DNA of 64,000 nucleotides from Bacteroidota bacterium (GTDB lineage Bacteria; Bacteroidota; Bacteroidia; Bacteroidales; Lentimicrobiaceae), in NCBI GenBank assembly GCA_009773455.1, contig WSXU01000007.1, positions 62,001 through 126,000 on the forward strand, written 5' to 3'. Below the pieces are notes generated by a model. The model made no database searches. It was not told the DNA's origin and was given only the letters and a program-made list of their open reading frames with translations. The position numbers and the translations under genes are program-made. Below, piece by piece: positions 62,203-64,000 of the stretch (within the stretch, counting starts at the first letter, position 1; each line of letters starts with the position of its first letter).

Positions 62203-62562
62203 CTATTCCGGTATTTCTGTTCCCTTTATATCCTCTTTTTTCTGCTTCTTTGTCAGCCTGATTTCCAGGATATAATCGAGAATCAGAGCTATTCCACCGA
62301 AAAGTGAAACAAGAGAAAAATAAGCAGCTTCACGTTCCATTACTCCCGAACTGACAAGTATATTGGCAATAATCAGGCCGCAGCCTATTCCGGTAAAAAG
62401 CAAGCCATATTTGAGAGAAGAAAAATCATTGGTTTTCTTTTCAAACGACATAGGATCCAGTCCACGGTCGAGCAGGGCCATCCTTTCTTTTCTGCGGATA
62501 AGCAGGTAGACAATACCATATATGGTAGCAAAAATGGTGGCGGGAATCAGAAATTCATTCAT
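62203..62562 (-). CDS. small membrane protein (DUF6249-like)
   Basis: 119 residues: a membrane helix at the N-terminus (about 4-22), RKERMALLDRGLDP, then two more helices (about 50-70 and 80-100) and a basic tail. Typical of Bacteroidota; the partner ECF sigma gene is divergently placed. Function not known. Confidence 0.7.
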   Translation of the reverse strand: MNEFLIPATIFATIYGIVYLLIRRKERMALLDRGLDPMSFEKKTNDFSSLKYGLLFTGIGCGLIIANILVSSGVMEREAAYFSLVSLFGGIALILDYILEIRLTKKQKKEDIKGTEIPE

Positions 62563-62742
62563 GGGTCTGGTTTTTAAGGTTTTTAATCTGTTTGTTGCAT
62601 TTTTGACGCAATTCTGTTATACAGGTTACAAAACATAGCACTCTCATTTTAAAATACTGTAAATTAGCGCATAGAACTCTGACCAGATTTGAAAATCCGG
62701 ATTTTGTAACCGGATCGCATCGGTTACGTCTAAAGTGAAACG

Positions 62743-63321
62743 ATGAACCAGCCAGACGACAATCATATCATTCAGAAGATACTTGAAGGCAATACCGGAG
62801 CATATTCGGTTATTGTTGACAGATATAAAGATCTGGTGTATTCGGTTGTTCTGAAAATTGTTAAAAACAGGGAAGAGGCTGAGGAAACGGCGCAGGACAC
62901 TTTCCTGAAAGCATTTCATGCACTGCCTGGTTTTAAAAGGGAGGCCAAGTTCAGTACATGGTTGTTCCGCATTGCCTATAATACGGCCATTTCAAAAGCC
63001 CGGCGCAGGCAGGTTACAACAACAGCTATTGACGATAAACTGATTGAGAATTACAGTACCGATGAAATCAGGGAGAATCTGGGTCAGATGGACACCGAAG
63101 ACCAGGTGAGGGTTCTTCAGAAGGCTTTACAGATTCTGGGAAAGGATGATCAGTTGCTGATACAATTGTTTTACCGAAACCGGCAAAGTGTTGAAGAAAT
63201 TGCAGCAATTACCGGTTTATCTGATACCAATGTAAAAGTGAAGCTTCACAGGATAAGAAAAAAACTTTATTTTGAGATGCAGTCACAACAAAAAACCGGT
63301 ATCGCACAAATAACCAATTAA
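62743..63321 (+). CDS. ECF-type RNA polymerase sigma factor
   Basis: 192 residues. Region 2: GAYSVIVDRYKDLVYSVVLK and the DNA-melting NREEAEETAQDTFLKAF with FSTWLFRIAYNTAI; region 4: VEEIAAITGLSDTNVKVKLH. Directs RNA polymerase to stress-type promoters. The next gene, a membrane protein, may be its anti-sigma factor. ATG at 62743. Confidence 0.93.
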   Translation: MNQPDDNHIIQKILEGNTGAYSVIVDRYKDLVYSVVLKIVKNREEAEETAQDTFLKAFHALPGFKREAKFSTWLFRIAYNTAISKARRRQVTTTAIDDKLIENYSTDEIRENLGQMDTEDQVRVLQKALQILGKDDQLLIQLFYRNRQSVEEIAAITGLSDTNVKVKLHRIRKKLYFEMQSQQKTGIAQITN

Positions 63322-63334
63322 TTTTAATTTTGCA

Positions 63335-63784
63335 GTGATGAACACCCAACAAAATATTGACCATACCGACGATCTGTTTCTGTTTGAACTGATGGAAAAA
63401 CTTCCGGTTGAAAAAGCTCCTGAGGGGTTTACATCCGGAATTATGCAGCAGGTATACGCCGGGGTTGAGCCTGTTTCTGAATCACCCGAATACAGGAGGC
63501 AAATGATCTGGGCATATCTTGCGATCGGAGCAGCTATAATCATTTTCCTGATAATGATGTTTGCCCAATGGCCTTTCTTAAAAATAAACCTCCCCACCGA
63601 GCAGGTTCAACTCCTCAACATCCTGCACACTACATTAGGGTTTTTTGAAGGTTTCAGCCGGTTTTTGACCTACCTTAAAGGCTCATCAACCATGCTTATT
63701 ATTTTCTTTTCCCTTACCCTGCTTCTTATTGTTGAACGGTTTTTCAGACGAGGAATTACTCAAAAAAGCTCCTTTCTTTTCTGA
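63335..63784 (+). CDS. membrane protein, probable anti-sigma factor
   Basis: 149 residues, 13 bp after the sigma gene. A cytoplasmic N-terminus of about 50 residues, then membrane helices at about 50-72 and 110-130. The one-gene-after-sigma layout and topology fit an anti-sigma factor, but no zinc motif (HxxxCxxC) is seen in the N-terminus, so it would be a non-ZAS type. Confidence 0.6.
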   Translation: MMNTQQNIDHTDDLFLFELMEKLPVEKAPEGFTSGIMQQVYAGVEPVSESPEYRRQMIWAYLAIGAAIIIFLIMMFAQWPFLKINLPTEQVQLLNILHTTLGFFEGFSRFLTYLKGSSTMLIIFFSLTLLLIVERFFRRGITQKSSFLF

Positions 63785-63794
63785 TTTCTGAGCC

Positions 63795-64000
63795 ATGATC
63801 CCTGATGAGATCTGTCAATACCTTGAAAACTGGCTTCACATTGAAACATCGCCTTTTACAGAAATTATTTCCTTTGTTCCGGCCGGCGGGGGCTCAATCA
63901 ATCAGGCTTTCCGCCTTGAGACCAGTTCGGGCAATTATTTTATTAAATACAATTCCGCAGACCGATATCCTGGAATGTTTGAATGTGAAGCGAAGGGCCT
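63795..64000 (+). CDS. fructosamine kinase family protein, cut by window end
   Basis: First ~68 codons from ATG 63795. The segment FVPAGGGSINQAFRLETSSG and FIKYNSADRYPGMFECEAKG match the N-lobe of fructosamine-3-kinase/aminoglycoside phosphotransferase-like proteins, with the ATP-contact Lys in FIKYN. It would phosphorylate ketosamine-modified proteins to help remove glycation. C-terminal part outside the window. Confidence 0.75.
   Translation, partial: MIPDEICQYLENWLHIETSPFTEIISFVPAGGGSINQAFRLETSSGNYFIKYNSADRYPGMFECEAKG

Overview
The window is chromosomal DNA of a member of the Bacteroidota. The signs are TAnnTTTG promoter boxes, few Shine-Dalgarno sequences in most genes, and families typical of the phylum (a DUF4292 lipoprotein in a TPR/M23 operon, a MnmG gene flanked by parS-like sites, a KH-variant tyrosine integrase). 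The outer parts, about 1-12.97 kb and 61.44-64 kb, are ordinary host genes: mnmG, a methyltransferase, an NtrY-like sensor kinase split by a one-base frameshift, a polysaccharide flippase, dut, a TPR protein, a DUF4292 lipoprotein, an EnvC-like M23 protein and tatA on the left; tRNA-Ala, thpR, a small membrane protein, an ECF sigma factor and the start of a fructosamine-kinase-like gene on the right.

Between them lies an integrated tailed-phage genome of about 48.5 kb. An 18-bp direct repeat at 12970-12987 and 61441-61458 marks its ends. The right copy is the 3' end of an intact tRNA-Ala(GGC) gene, and a tyrosine integrase lies just inside it. From left to right: a leftward XRE repressor with a divergent operator/promoter region; early genes (LuxR-type regulator, several tiny ORFs, an SF3-type primase-helicase, a DnaA domain IV-like protein); accessory block A (one-chain type IIG restriction-modification enzyme and a nucleotide-cyclase-like protein); a 266-bp iteron-like TGTAATT array and two perfect palindromes; head and packaging genes (ClpP-like protease, capsid, tail tube candidate, PLD-like protein, small and large terminase); accessory block B between terminase and portal (SF1 helicase, NYN protein, ArdC-like and RadC-like genes); portal, connector and completion genes; accessory block C (hybrid sensor kinase, secreted protein, exonuclease-BRCT, three small genes behind a highly structured leader); then tape measure, tail tip, holin-like, fibre genes and integrase.

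Three observations stand out. In block B the helicase and NYN genes are each bounded by sequences that obey integron-cassette logic: each unit starts with GTTnTGnGC and ends with its own exact 9-base reverse complement, and a structured 136-bp attC-like site joins the two units, yet no integron integrase is visible. Second, four structural operons are preceded by the same two-part motif, TTGTCCTTT and then TTGCC with constant spacing, which looks like a phage-specific late promoter. Third, three small genes before the tape measure have unusually strong Shine-Dalgarno sites, sit behind a long stem structure that includes part of the first such site, and share an AGTACA/TGTACT dyad with the repressor region. 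All functional statements rest on reading motifs by eye; no database search was run.
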